From JBHEKP01 sp041859375 (GTDB lineage: Bacteria; Hydrogenedentota; Hydrogenedentia; Hydrogenedentales; CAITNO01): a stretch of 9,437 bases of DNA. Below, piece after piece: positions 1 to 6,450 of the stretch. A program made the translations under genes and the position numbers. The notes under the pieces were generated by a model. That model ran no database searches, had not been told where the DNA came from, and saw only the letters and a list, made by a program, of their open reading frames with translations. The stretch spans positions 1 to 9,437 of the forward strand of contig JBHEKP010000334.1 in the NCBI GenBank assembly GCA_041859375.1, in the 5' to 3' direction. The first letter of the stretch is position 1. Every line of letters begins with the position of its first letter.

Positions 1-455
1 TCCTGCATCAGTTCCCGCAGCCGTGCCGCCACGGCGGGGGTCGCCTTTCCCCGCGCCTCCAGCGCGCCCAGCAGGTGCGCCGCGCAACCCCGCGTGGCCG
101 GGTCATGGCCGGCCCCGGACAGTTCCAGCAGCCTCGCCTCCTGCGGTGCGTCCACCACCTGGTTCAGCGCCGCCACGGCCAGCATCTGCGCCACCGGATT
201 GGCTCCGGGGCCGGCCAGCGTGTCCACAATCGGGTTCAGCGCCTCCGGTCCGTGCTTTGCCAGCCTGAGTCCGAGCTGTTCCGCCTTGGCCGGGTCCAGG
301 GTGGCGGCGTCGGCCTTTGCCATGGCGGCCCATTCCGCGAGCAGCGCCTCTTTGGGCTCGGGTTTCTCGCCGCCGCCGCATCCGCCCGCCAGCAGCGCCA
401 GCGCAAACAGGGGTAGCAGAACGGGCAAAACGCGCCGCGAATAATGATGGCTCAT
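1..455 (-). CDS. Putative lipoprotein with HEAT-like helical repeats (partial, runs off left edge)
   Basis: This frame is open from an ATG at 455 to the window edge, giving 151 visible residues with the C-terminus missing. It starts MSHHYSRRVLPVLLPLFALA, a short basic N-terminus followed by a hydrophobic stretch. A lipobox-like LLAGGC with Cys26 and a glycine run follows, so a lipid-anchored envelope protein is likely. The visible mature part is helical and alanine/leucine-rich. Around residues 85-135 there are HEAT-like helical hairpins (for example DPATRGCAAHLLGAL), a fold that usually serves as a protein-binding scaffold. GGAG sits 7 bases before the ATG and supports this start. The gene diverges from the phosphodiesterase gene across a 209-base gap. 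No enzymatic motif is visible and the function is unknown. A long overlapping leftward frame (753 to 103) is GC-driven shadow. Confidence 0.8.
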   Translation of the reverse strand, partial: MSHHYSRRVLPVLLPLFALALLAGGCGGGEKPEPKEALLAEWAAMAKADAATLDPAKAEQLGLRLAKHGPEALNPIVDTLAGPGANPVAQMLAVAALNQVVDAPQEARLLELSGAGHDPATRGCAAHLLGALEARGKATPAVAARLRELMQ

Positions 456-495
456 GAAAAGACTCCACAGTTGCGGCCCGTAAACCGGACCATAG

Positions 496-548
496 GGCAG
501 TAGCGTACCATAAAACACCCCAAAAGGCATCCTGTCCATGGTACTGCC
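496..548. repeat. Imperfect inverted repeat in the divergent intergenic region
   Basis: GTACCAT at 505-511 is the exact reverse complement of ATGGTAC at 538-544. GGCAG at 496-500 can extend the pairing to CTGCC at 544-548, giving an arm of about 11 base pairs with a 5-base bulge and a 26-base loop. It spans the candidate leftward promoter of the lipoprotein gene, so it may be an operator or a hairpin. No T-tract follows on either strand, which argues against an intrinsic terminator. The role is inferred. Confidence 0.35.
510..538 (-). promoter_or_regulatory. Candidate sigma70 promoter for the lipoprotein gene
   Basis: Read leftward, TGGACA (538-533; 5 of 6 match to TTGACA) is followed after 17 bases by TTTTAT (515-510; 4 of 6 match to TATAAT). 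This predicts a start near 503 and a leader of about 48 bases before the ATG at 455. It lies within the imperfect inverted repeat. It is assigned by consensus match only. Confidence 0.3.
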
Positions 549-568
549 GGGACGGACACCCCACAATT

Positions 569-588
569 CCCATTTTTCCCATTTTTTT
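569..588 (+). repeat. Tandem CCCATTTTT repeat, possible UP-like element
   Basis: Two adjacent copies of CCCATTTTT (569-577 and 578-586) lie immediately upstream of the TTGACA -35 box at 590. The surrounding DNA is GC-rich, so this T-rich block stands out. AT-rich tracts at this position can contact the RNA polymerase alpha subunit; that role is inferred here. A regulator-binding repeat is the alternative. Confidence 0.45.
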
Positions 589-589
589 C

Positions 590-617
590 TTGACAATTTT
601 TCCGAAACCCGTAAAAT
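590..617 (+). promoter_or_regulatory. Strong sigma70-type promoter for the phosphodiesterase gene
   Basis: A perfect TTGACA at 590-595 is followed, after 16 bases, by TAAAAT at 612-617 (5 of 6 match to TATAAT). The predicted start is near 624, leaving a leader of about 40 bases before the ATG at 665, with AAGGA 9 bases before that ATG. It is the best promoter match I found in the window and helps fix the downstream gene start. Confidence 0.7.
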
Positions 618-664
618 GGTTCGTTGGGTCAAATTGGCCGCACGGGGTGAAAGGATCTGCGGAC

Positions 665-1585
665 ATGCGCGCTCGGCTGAAACGTCCGGCGGCGGCGGCG
701 GGGGTCTTCGCACTGTTGATCTGCGGCTTTGCCGTGTGGCGGGCCGCAACCAACGGCTATGTGGGTGTGCCCGGAGACGCCCAGGCCAGCCCCCTTGCCG
801 CCTCCCCCATGCCCCTGACACGGCCCACAACCCTGCGCGTGGCCACCTTCAACATCCAGGCCCTCTGGGTGGTGGGGCGCGACCGGCCCGCGCGGATGCG
901 CGCCATCGCCGAGCGGATGGCCGCCCTTAATCCGGACATTGTCGGTTTTCAGGAGGCTTTTGTGCCGGAAAGCCGCAAAATGCTGATTGACGCGCTGAAC
1001 CGGCGCACGCGCCTCACCCACCACGCCTATTTCCCGAGCGGCAACGTGGGCAGCGGCCTTCTGGTGAGCAGCGCCCACCCCATCGCCGAGAGCTGGTTTC
1101 ACCGTTTCACGCACCACGGCCCGCTGGCGCGGTTCTGGGAAGGCGACGGCCTGGCGGGCAAGGGGGTGGCCCTCGCGCGCATCATGCTTCCCGAGGGGGT
1201 GGTGGACTTTTTCAACACCCACGCCCAGGCCGGATACGGCAACCGGGCCTATGACATGGTGCGCAATTTCCAGATGGGCGAAGCCGCCGAATTCATCCGA
1301 AGCGCCGGGGCGAAATGGGCGCCCGCCCTGTTTGTGGGCGACCTGAACTGCCGCACCGGCGACGAGGAGTACGAAACCGCCGTGAAGGGTGCGGCGCTCG
1401 CCCGCGCCATGACCGTGGACAGCGGCATAGACCACATTCTCGCCGTGGACAACGGGGCCTACCGTTTTGAGACGCTGGAAACCGTGCGCATCGAGGAGGA
1501 ATTCGAGGTGGACGGGCGCAGGCTGGAGCTGAGCGACCACCCGGGCTTCCTCTCCGTCATCCGCATCACCCCGGAGGGCGTCTGA
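665..1585 (+). CDS. Endonuclease/exonuclease/phosphatase-family phosphodiesterase, neutral-sphingomyelinase-like, membrane-anchored or secreted
   Basis: The 306-residue protein has a basic N-terminus and a hydrophobic segment at about 11-26, so it is probably anchored or exported with its catalytic domain outside. From residue 57 on, the signature residues of the Mg-dependent EEP fold are all present: Asn63 (RVATFNIQ), Glu97 (VGFQEAF), His186 (NTHAQAGYG), Asp226 and Asn228 (GDLN), Asp256-His257 and Asp291-His292 (SDHPGFLSV). GSGLLVSSAHPI (129-140) and the KGVALA segment resemble bacterial and neutral sphingomyelinases more than DNA-repair nucleases. A phospholipid or other phosphodiester substrate is therefore inferred. 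The ATG at 665 is chosen because the frame's upstream TTG at 590 lies inside the -35 box. The next gene follows after 89 bases on the same strand. Confidence 0.88.
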   Translation: MRARLKRPAAAAGVFALLICGFAVWRAATNGYVGVPGDAQASPLAASPMPLTRPTTLRVATFNIQALWVVGRDRPARMRAIAERMAALNPDIVGFQEAFVPESRKMLIDALNRRTRLTHHAYFPSGNVGSGLLVSSAHPIAESWFHRFTHHGPLARFWEGDGLAGKGVALARIMLPEGVVDFFNTHAQAGYGNRAYDMVRNFQMGEAAEFIRSAGAKWAPALFVGDLNCRTGDEEYETAVKGAALARAMTVDSGIDHILAVDNGAYRFETLETVRIEEEFEVDGRRLELSDHPGFLSVIRITPEGV

Positions 1586-1602
1586 CTCCCCCGGCCCTTT
1601 TT
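1571..1602 (+). terminator. Weak intrinsic-terminator-like hairpin after the phosphodiesterase gene
   Basis: CCGGAGG at 1571-1577, inside the last codons, can pair with CCCCCGG at 1588-1594 apart from one mismatch. A T5 run at 1598-1602 follows after CCC. The stem is short and the T-run is detached, so it may only attenuate transcription into the next gene. Confidence 0.25.
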
Positions 1603-1674
1603 CCTGCCGCCGCCGGTTGTGTATCATGACGCCACGGCGGCGCACCCAACCCCCGCGCCGCCACCGGAGGCGAG

Positions 1675-3090
1675 ATGCACCAATTTCTGATTGCCGCGGC
1701 GGCTGCCGTGCTGGCCGCGGGCGCGGCGGATTCCGAGCCGCGGGAAAACCTGCTGGAAGAGCGTCAGCTGACCGGCTCTGCCAAGAACCACGAGCTGGAC
1801 TGCAACGACAACTTCACGGCGGACGGCCGTTTCCTCTGCTATGACACCCGTGAAATGCTCGGACCGGGCATAGACAACAGCCAGAGCATCGAGGTGCTTG
1901 AGCTTGCCACGGGCCGGGAAATCGTGATCTACCGGCCCGAACGGGCGGTTTTCGGCGAAAAGCCCGCCCCCGGCGTGGGCGCGGTTTCCTTCAACCCGTC
2001 GGGGAACGAGGCGGCCTTCATCCACGGGCCGCTGGTGGAGGAGGTGCCTGTGCGCGGACCCTACGGCAAGCCCAACCGCACCGGCGGCCGGATTGTGCTT
2101 GATGGGGAGACAACCAGGGTAAAGAACGAATGGCACATGCTTAAGGACGGCAAATTCAACCTGTCCTGGATTGACAGGCGCGACATTGCCACGGAGCGGG
2201 ACACTCTTCCCGGCGCGCACCGGGGCGGCACGCACCGCCATGAGTATTGCGTGTCCGGAAAGCGCATCGGCTTCACCTACGACGACTTCCTGCTCCCAAA
2301 ATATGACCGGAACATCGGCTACATGGAGCCCCACCCGGACGCGCCCGCGCCCGCCAGCCATTGGTTTGCCGTGCTTGTGCCGGTTGCGCCCATGAACACG
2401 GCCAAGCCGGGGGAGATTGAAAAGGCCTATGGCGACAGTTGGGTTGATCATGACGGGCGCATGCGCGCCTTCATAGGCAAGACCCGCAACGCTGACGGTG
2501 TCACCTACGAGGAGTCGCTCTACGTGGTTGACATCCCCGACGGCACGGACATCACCACCGCCGACGCCGGTTCCGCCGAACGCTACCCCTCCCCGCCCAA
2601 GGGCGTGAAGGTACGGCGTCTCACCCACGACTGGGCGGGCGGCATCGTCCGGGGCGCGCCCGGCGGCGACCGCATCGCCTACTACGGAAAGGACGCCGAC
2701 GGCGTGTCCCAGGTGTTCGTCATCGCGGCGAACGGTTCCGACAAGAGCGCCGATCCGGCGCTGCGGCCAATGCAGGCCACCCGCCTGCCCGGCGGCGTCA
2801 AGTCCGACATCCGCTGGCACCCCTCCGGTGAAACGCTGTTCTGCGTGAGCGACGGCGGCATCGCGGCGGTTTGCGTGAAACCCGGCCCGCGCTTCGGCGA
2901 AACGGTCTTTCTGACGCCGCGCGGCGACGGCGCGCCGCGCCATGCGCTTGTGGTGTCGCCCGACGGGAAAAGCCTGGCCTACAACCGCCTTGCGCCGACC
3001 CCCGGCCCGGACGGCAGGCCCGTCAAAAATTACGCGGGCCTCGACTGCAAGCAAATCTTCCTGATCACCCTGCCGGACGGCCTGGTTTGA
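1675..3090 (+). CDS. Secreted beta-propeller protein of the DUF3748 / YidR family
   Basis: The 471-residue protein opens with a signal-peptide-like alanine-rich stretch (about 1-18). The rest matches my recollection of E. coli YidR (DUF3748) block for block: the AFIHGP motif (114-119), RGGTHRHEY followed by GFTYDD (183-204), EIEKAYGDSWV (247-257), and PPKGVKVRRLTHDW (307-320). Repeated propeller blades appear as VSFNPSGNEAAFIHG (104-118), IRWHPSGETLFCVSDG (379-394) and LVVSPDGKSLAYN (425-437), as in TolB/WD40-like folds. The biochemical role of the family is not established; export here suggests a periplasmic or surface role. GGAGG lies 4 bases before the ATG. A TATCAT at 1622-1627 could be a -10 box, but no good -35 is visible, so cotranscription with the upstream gene is possible. 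The 3' end overlaps the convergent glycosyltransferase by 26 bases. Confidence 0.85.
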   Translation: MHQFLIAAAAAVLAAGAADSEPRENLLEERQLTGSAKNHELDCNDNFTADGRFLCYDTREMLGPGIDNSQSIEVLELATGREIVIYRPERAVFGEKPAPGVGAVSFNPSGNEAAFIHGPLVEEVPVRGPYGKPNRTGGRIVLDGETTRVKNEWHMLKDGKFNLSWIDRRDIATERDTLPGAHRGGTHRHEYCVSGKRIGFTYDDFLLPKYDRNIGYMEPHPDAPAPASHWFAVLVPVAPMNTAKPGEIEKAYGDSWVDHDGRMRAFIGKTRNADGVTYEESLYVVDIPDGTDITTADAGSAERYPSPPKGVKVRRLTHDWAGGIVRGAPGGDRIAYYGKDADGVSQVFVIAANGSDKSADPALRPMQATRLPGGVKSDIRWHPSGETLFCVSDGGIAAVCVKPGPRFGETVFLTPRGDGAPRHALVVSPDGKSLAYNRLAPTPGPDGRPVKNYAGLDCKQIFLITLPDGLV

Positions 3091-3850
3091 AAACCGCGTG
3101 GCGCAGGATGGTGCGCACGGCGCTGAGTCCGTCGCGCCAGCCGATTTTTTTGCCGCCTTTTTTGTCCCGCGCGTGGTAGCTGACGGGCACCTCGGTGACG
3201 ACGCAGCGGTGCCGCGCCACAAGGGCGGTGATTTCCGGCTCGATGTTGAAGCGGTCGGCCCGCAGCGGCAGCCCGCGCAGCACCTCCGCCCGGAACATCT
3301 TGTAGCAGGTTTCCATGTCGCTGAGTTTCAGGCCCGTGCAGCGGTTTGAAAGCCAGGTGAGAAAGCGGTTGGCGAGATAGCTTTTGCGGGACATGGACGG
3401 GGGGGCGTATTTGGTGAACCGGGTGCCGTAGACCACGTCCGCCGCGCCCGCCAGCAGCGGCTCCAGCATCAGGGCGAAGTCCTCGGGGTCGTACTCCAGG
3501 TCCGCGTCCTGGAAGACCGCCGCGCCGCCGCGCATGCCCGCGATTGCCCGGCGCAGCGCGGCGCCCTTGCCCATGTTCCGCTCCTGGTGGAACACGGTCA
3601 CCTCCGCCGGATGCTCCTGGGCCAGCTTGTCGCAGAGTTCGCCGCTGCCGTCCGTGGACGCGTCGTCCACCAGCACAATCTCCACGGTCACGCCCGCGGG
3701 AAGCTGGGCCGTCAGCACGCGCCCCACCACGGCGCGCAGGAGCGCGTGCTCGTTGTAGACCGGTATCAGCACCGACAGCAGCAGTGGCAGGTGCGGCCTT
3801 CTCACTGGCTTCGCCGGCCCCCCTGGAGGTTCAGACGTTGCAGATTTCAA
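3065..3850 (-). CDS. Family 2 glycosyltransferase, polyprenol-phosphate (DPM1-like) type
   Basis: The protein has up to 261 residues with a GT-A fold. Visible motifs are LSVLIPVYNE (25-34), the nucleotide-binding VDDASTDGS (61-69), NMGKGAALR (92-100), the metal-binding QDADLEYDPED (114-124, a DxD-type site), YGTRF (141-145), DMETCYKMFR (178-187), FNIEPEITA (201-209) and KKIGWRDGL (234-242). This set is typical of enzymes moving a sugar from a nucleotide donor to a polyprenyl phosphate at the cytoplasmic membrane face. There is no C-terminal membrane domain, so it should be soluble or peripheral. The start is uncertain. The TTG at 3850 overlaps the preceding isomerase by 20 bases with GAGG just upstream, which suggests coupling. 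A GTG at 3805 would give 246 residues and a more usual N-terminus. It is the last gene of the leftward operon; donor and acceptor are unknown. Confidence 0.9.
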   Translation of the reverse strand: MKSATSEPPGGPAKPVRRPHLPLLLSVLIPVYNEHALLRAVVGRVLTAQLPAGVTVEIVLVDDASTDGSGELCDKLAQEHPAEVTVFHQERNMGKGAALRRAIAGMRGGAAVFQDADLEYDPEDFALMLEPLLAGAADVVYGTRFTKYAPPSMSRKSYLANRFLTWLSNRCTGLKLSDMETCYKMFRAEVLRGLPLRADRFNIEPEITALVARHRCVVTEVPVSYHARDKKGGKKIGWRDGLSAVRTILRHAVFKPGRPAG

Positions 3851-4694
3851 AAGCCTCGCGCAGCGAGGTCATCGGGTCGCGCTCCGGCACGAATTCGTGC
3901 GCGAGGAAGCCCGTGAAGCCCGTCTCCGCGATGGCCTCGCAGATGGTGCGGTAGTTCAGCTCCTGGCCGTTGTCGATCTCGTGCCGCCCCGGCACGCCGC
4001 CCGTGTGGTAGTGGCCGAAGTAGGCGTGGTTCCGGCGGATCGTGTCGATCACGTCCCCCTCCATGATCTGCATGTGGTAGATGTCGTAGAGCAGGGTGAA
4101 GTTGGGCGCGCCGAGCATGTCAACCAGCTTCACGCCCCAGGCGGAGCTGTCGGCGCAGTAGTCCTTGTGGTCGCGCTTGCTGTTGAGCAGCTCCAGAATC
4201 ACGGTGATGCTGTTCTTTTCCGCGAAGGGCAGGATTTCCCTCAGTCCGGCGGCGCAGTTCTTCAGCGCCTCCTCGTAGGACATGCCCTTGCGGTTGCCCG
4301 CCAGCACGATCATGTTTTTCACCCCGAGCTTCGACAGCTTCGGAATGAGGTCCTGGGACCGCTCGATCAGCCCCTTGTGCAGGTTCTGGTGGCACCAGCC
4401 GTCGGCGATGCCGCTGGGCCCGTTCGCCAGGGACACCTCGAGCCCGGCCGCGATGACCGCCGCGCAGTCCGCCTCGTCGATCAGGTCCAGCCCCTTCAGG
4501 CCGATGGCCTTCGCCTGCGCGCAGAGGTCGCCCAGCTCCATTTTGCCGTAGCACCAGCGCGAGGCCGACTGCTTGAACCTCCCCCCCGCCGCCGGGGCCG
4601 CGTCCTGGGCCCGCGCCGTTTGTGAGAGCACGCCCGCCGCGCCCACCGCCCCGGCCATCGCCCCAATCGCCGTTCTCCGAGTGATTTCAACCAT
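3831..4694 (-). CDS. Tat-exported sugar-phosphate-isomerase-like TIM barrel, hydroxypyruvate isomerase (Hyi) type
   Basis: The 287-residue protein begins with a twin-arginine signal (TRRTAIGAMAGAVGAAG, Arg6-Arg7). A likely cleavage site is after ARA, near residue 29. The mature part is a xylose-isomerase-like AP-endonuclease-2-type barrel. Likely metal and catalytic residues are Glu168 (VILELLNSK), Asp204 and His207 (LLYDIYHMQ), His230 (GHYHTGGVPGRHEID) and Glu267 (LAHEF). The VPGRHEID and NYRTICEAI segments match the hydroxypyruvate isomerase subfamily. The true substrate may be another keto-sugar or sugar acid, since exported barrels of this kind are mostly uncharacterised. The ATG at 4694 has only a distant GGAGG, 12 bases upstream. 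The gene follows the ABC permease after 70 bases, and its stop lies inside the start region of the GT2 gene. Confidence 0.87.
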   Translation of the reverse strand: MVEITRRTAIGAMAGAVGAAGVLSQTARAQDAAPAAGGRFKQSASRWCYGKMELGDLCAQAKAIGLKGLDLIDEADCAAVIAAGLEVSLANGPSGIADGWCHQNLHKGLIERSQDLIPKLSKLGVKNMIVLAGNRKGMSYEEALKNCAAGLREILPFAEKNSITVILELLNSKRDHKDYCADSSAWGVKLVDMLGAPNFTLLYDIYHMQIMEGDVIDTIRRNHAYFGHYHTGGVPGRHEIDNGQELNYRTICEAIAETGFTGFLAHEFVPERDPMTSLREAFEICNV

Positions 4695-4764
4695 TGCGCT
4701 CGTCAGCCTCCATGTTGGTGTGGGTTCATTTTGGCAAATACCGCGGGGATAAACAACAAAAAGG

Positions 4765-6450
4765 TCACTCCGCCGTGTCGCGCAGGATGGCGGCGAGCAC
4801 TTTTGTCTCGCGCTCCCGGAGGGCGTCGCCCCCGTGGCGCAGGGAAAGGCGGTACACCCCCGCCGCCCCGGCCAGCAGCAGCAGGGTGGGCGCGAGCCCC
4901 GGCGGCAGGGTTCCGCCGCCGCCCGCCGCCGCGGTCCCCAGGCACCAGCCCGTGGGCGCGAGGAGCGCGCTGATGAGCAGCACCGACGCGAAGCCCGCCA
5001 GCATTGTCGCGGCGCGCCCGCCGTGGCCCCGCAGCGCGTTGCGCCCCATGTGGTAGGGGAAATATACCGAGGACCACACGCCCGCCGCGCAGATCAGCAG
5101 GTAGAGGTACAGCACGTGGAGCAGCGAGAGGCCGGTCAGGTAGGGGGTGGAGCCCGCCGCCGCCGCGCCGATGAGGACAAACACGGCCGCCATCCCCGCC
5201 GCGAAGGGGAACAGCGCCAGGTGCTTCGCCGCGAGGATGCGGTGGCGGGGCACCGGCAGCAGCATCAACCCCCGGAAACCGCCCCCGTCGCCGCCGAAGA
5301 GGTTGGTCAGGAAGAGCCCGAAATTCATGAAGGGCCACACGATCACGGCCACCGGCAGCCACACCCGCTCGTTGCCCAGGCGCTCCCCGTAGGCGCCGCT
5401 CCGGTACATGAACAGCACGAACAGGGCGAAGCCCAGCGGCGCCACCAGCTGGAAGCGTATGCTCGGATGGCGGAAATAGGCCAGGAAAAAGGCCCATCCC
5501 AGCCCCGCGGTGTCGTCGGACACAAGGGGCAGCCGCCGCAGCGTCGCGGGCGGGCGGAAGGGCCCCTTTGGCGCGGCCTTCGGCGCGCCCGCCGCGGCGC
5601 CCGCGCCCGTGTAATAGCGGAGCGTGGCACGGTAGCCCAGCATCAGGCCCCACACCGTGCCGCAGAGCATCAGCGCCGCGGCGCCCGCCGCCGTCCAATA
5701 TTCGCCCATGCCCAGCGCCCACAATCCGTAGGAAAACCATGCGGGCGGCAGCAGCAGGTGCGCCCCCGCCGCCAGTCCGGTCACGGCCGCGCCCGCCAGC
5801 CCGCCGCCGCCGTCGTCCATGGTCCTGAGCGCCTGCCCCAGCAGCCCCGGCACCTGCCCCAGCGCCACAAAGCACACCGGGATCAGCGTCATCACCAGCC
5901 TGCGCCTGCGCCTGTTTTCCATCAGCACCGCCACGACGCCCCGCGCGTAATGGGCCCACGCGCCCAGCATCAGCAGGAAGAGGAGGCCCAGCGCCACGCC
6001 CGGCAGCGCCATGGACGGGCCGAAGGCCCGCGCCATCCCCGCCACCAGCCCGAGGCCCGGCAGCAGCGACAGGAACAGCAGCGGCCCCGCGAGCGACGCC
6101 GCGAAGTTGAGGCCGTGGGCCGCCGCGGGCGACACGGGCAGGTGCAACAGGCGGCGCATGTCGATGATGTCGCTGCGCTGCACCTCCATCAGCAGCCCCC
6201 ACATCCAGAAAAAAACGTACAGGAACACGAGCCCGTCCAGCACCGCCAGCGCCGCCGCGGGCGCCTCCGCAATCTCGCCCATGCGCCCGCCCAGCACATA
6301 GAGCCCCGCCGCCAGCAGCGCCGAAACGGCCAGCCCCGCAAGGCCCAAAAAGAGGGAAAGCGCCGCAAAGGCGTTGCGGCCCGCGCCCCAGGTGCGGCGC
6401 AGCAGCAGCCACTTGAGGGCGATGAGCGCCCACACCTGGCGCGTCATCAT
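4765..6450 (-). CDS. ABC-2-type transporter permease, internally duplicated (about 12 membrane segments)
   Basis: The 561-residue membrane protein has hydrophobic segments near residues 29-54, 69-89, 115-140, 148-170, 185-205, 252-272, 335-350, 363-385, 408-430, 438-465, 482-500 and 517-533. It looks like a fusion of two six-helix ABC-2 halves. A loop motif after the second helix of each half is recognisably repeated: RRLLHLPVSPAAAHGLN (99-115) and FRGLMLLPVPRHRILAAKH (392-410). A linker rich in Ala, Gly and Pro (about 282-302) separates the halves. It should act as the membrane channel for the ATPase encoded just upstream. The substrate is unknown; it lacks the small size of Wzm-type O-antigen permeases. 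The ATG at 6450 is chosen over 6468 because it forms an ATGA overlap with the ATPase stop and has GGAGAGGGG just upstream. Confidence 0.85.
   Translation of the reverse strand: MMTRQVWALIALKWLLLRRTWGAGRNAFAALSLFLGLAGLAVSALLAAGLYVLGGRMGEIAEAPAAALAVLDGLVFLYVFFWMWGLLMEVQRSDIIDMRRLLHLPVSPAAAHGLNFAASLAGPLLFLSLLPGLGLVAGMARAFGPSMALPGVALGLLFLLMLGAWAHYARGVVAVLMENRRRRRLVMTLIPVCFVALGQVPGLLGQALRTMDDGGGGLAGAAVTGLAAGAHLLLPPAWFSYGLWALGMGEYWTAAGAAALMLCGTVWGLMLGYRATLRYYTGAGAAAGAPKAAPKGPFRPPATLRRLPLVSDDTAGLGWAFFLAYFRHPSIRFQLVAPLGFALFVLFMYRSGAYGERLGNERVWLPVAVIVWPFMNFGLFLTNLFGGDGGGFRGLMLLPVPRHRILAAKHLALFPFAAGMAAVFVLIGAAAAGSTPYLTGLSLLHVLYLYLLICAAGVWSSVYFPYHMGRNALRGHGGRAATMLAGFASVLLISALLAPTGWCLGTAAAGGGGTLPPGLAPTLLLLAGAAGVYRLSLRHGGDALRERETKVLAAILRDTAE

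Noticed and set aside
590..664. A 25-residue upstream extension of the phosphodiesterase from a TTG at 590
   Set aside because: The TTG is part of the TTGACA -35 box and lies before the predicted transcription start.
629..1645. A 338-codon minus-strand open frame antisense to the phosphodiesterase gene
   Set aside because: All EEP catalytic motifs lie on the plus strand; the antisense frame is His/Gly-rich shadow.
1624..3222. A 532-codon minus-strand open frame antisense to the propeller gene
   Set aside because: It has low-complexity Ala/Gly/Val/His composition and no motif, while the plus strand matches the DUF3748 family throughout.
4687..4713. An eight-codon open frame (MEADERNG) overlapping the isomerase start, as a possible leader peptide
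   Set aside because: It has no ribosome site of its own and is short enough to arise by chance; its second and third codons contain the only SD-like GGAGG of the isomerase gene.
4695..4764. An internal promoter before the isomerase gene (TTGTTT with CAAAAT 17 bases later, read leftward)
   Set aside because: It matches only 3 of 6 and 4 of 6 consensus bases, too weak to list as a feature.
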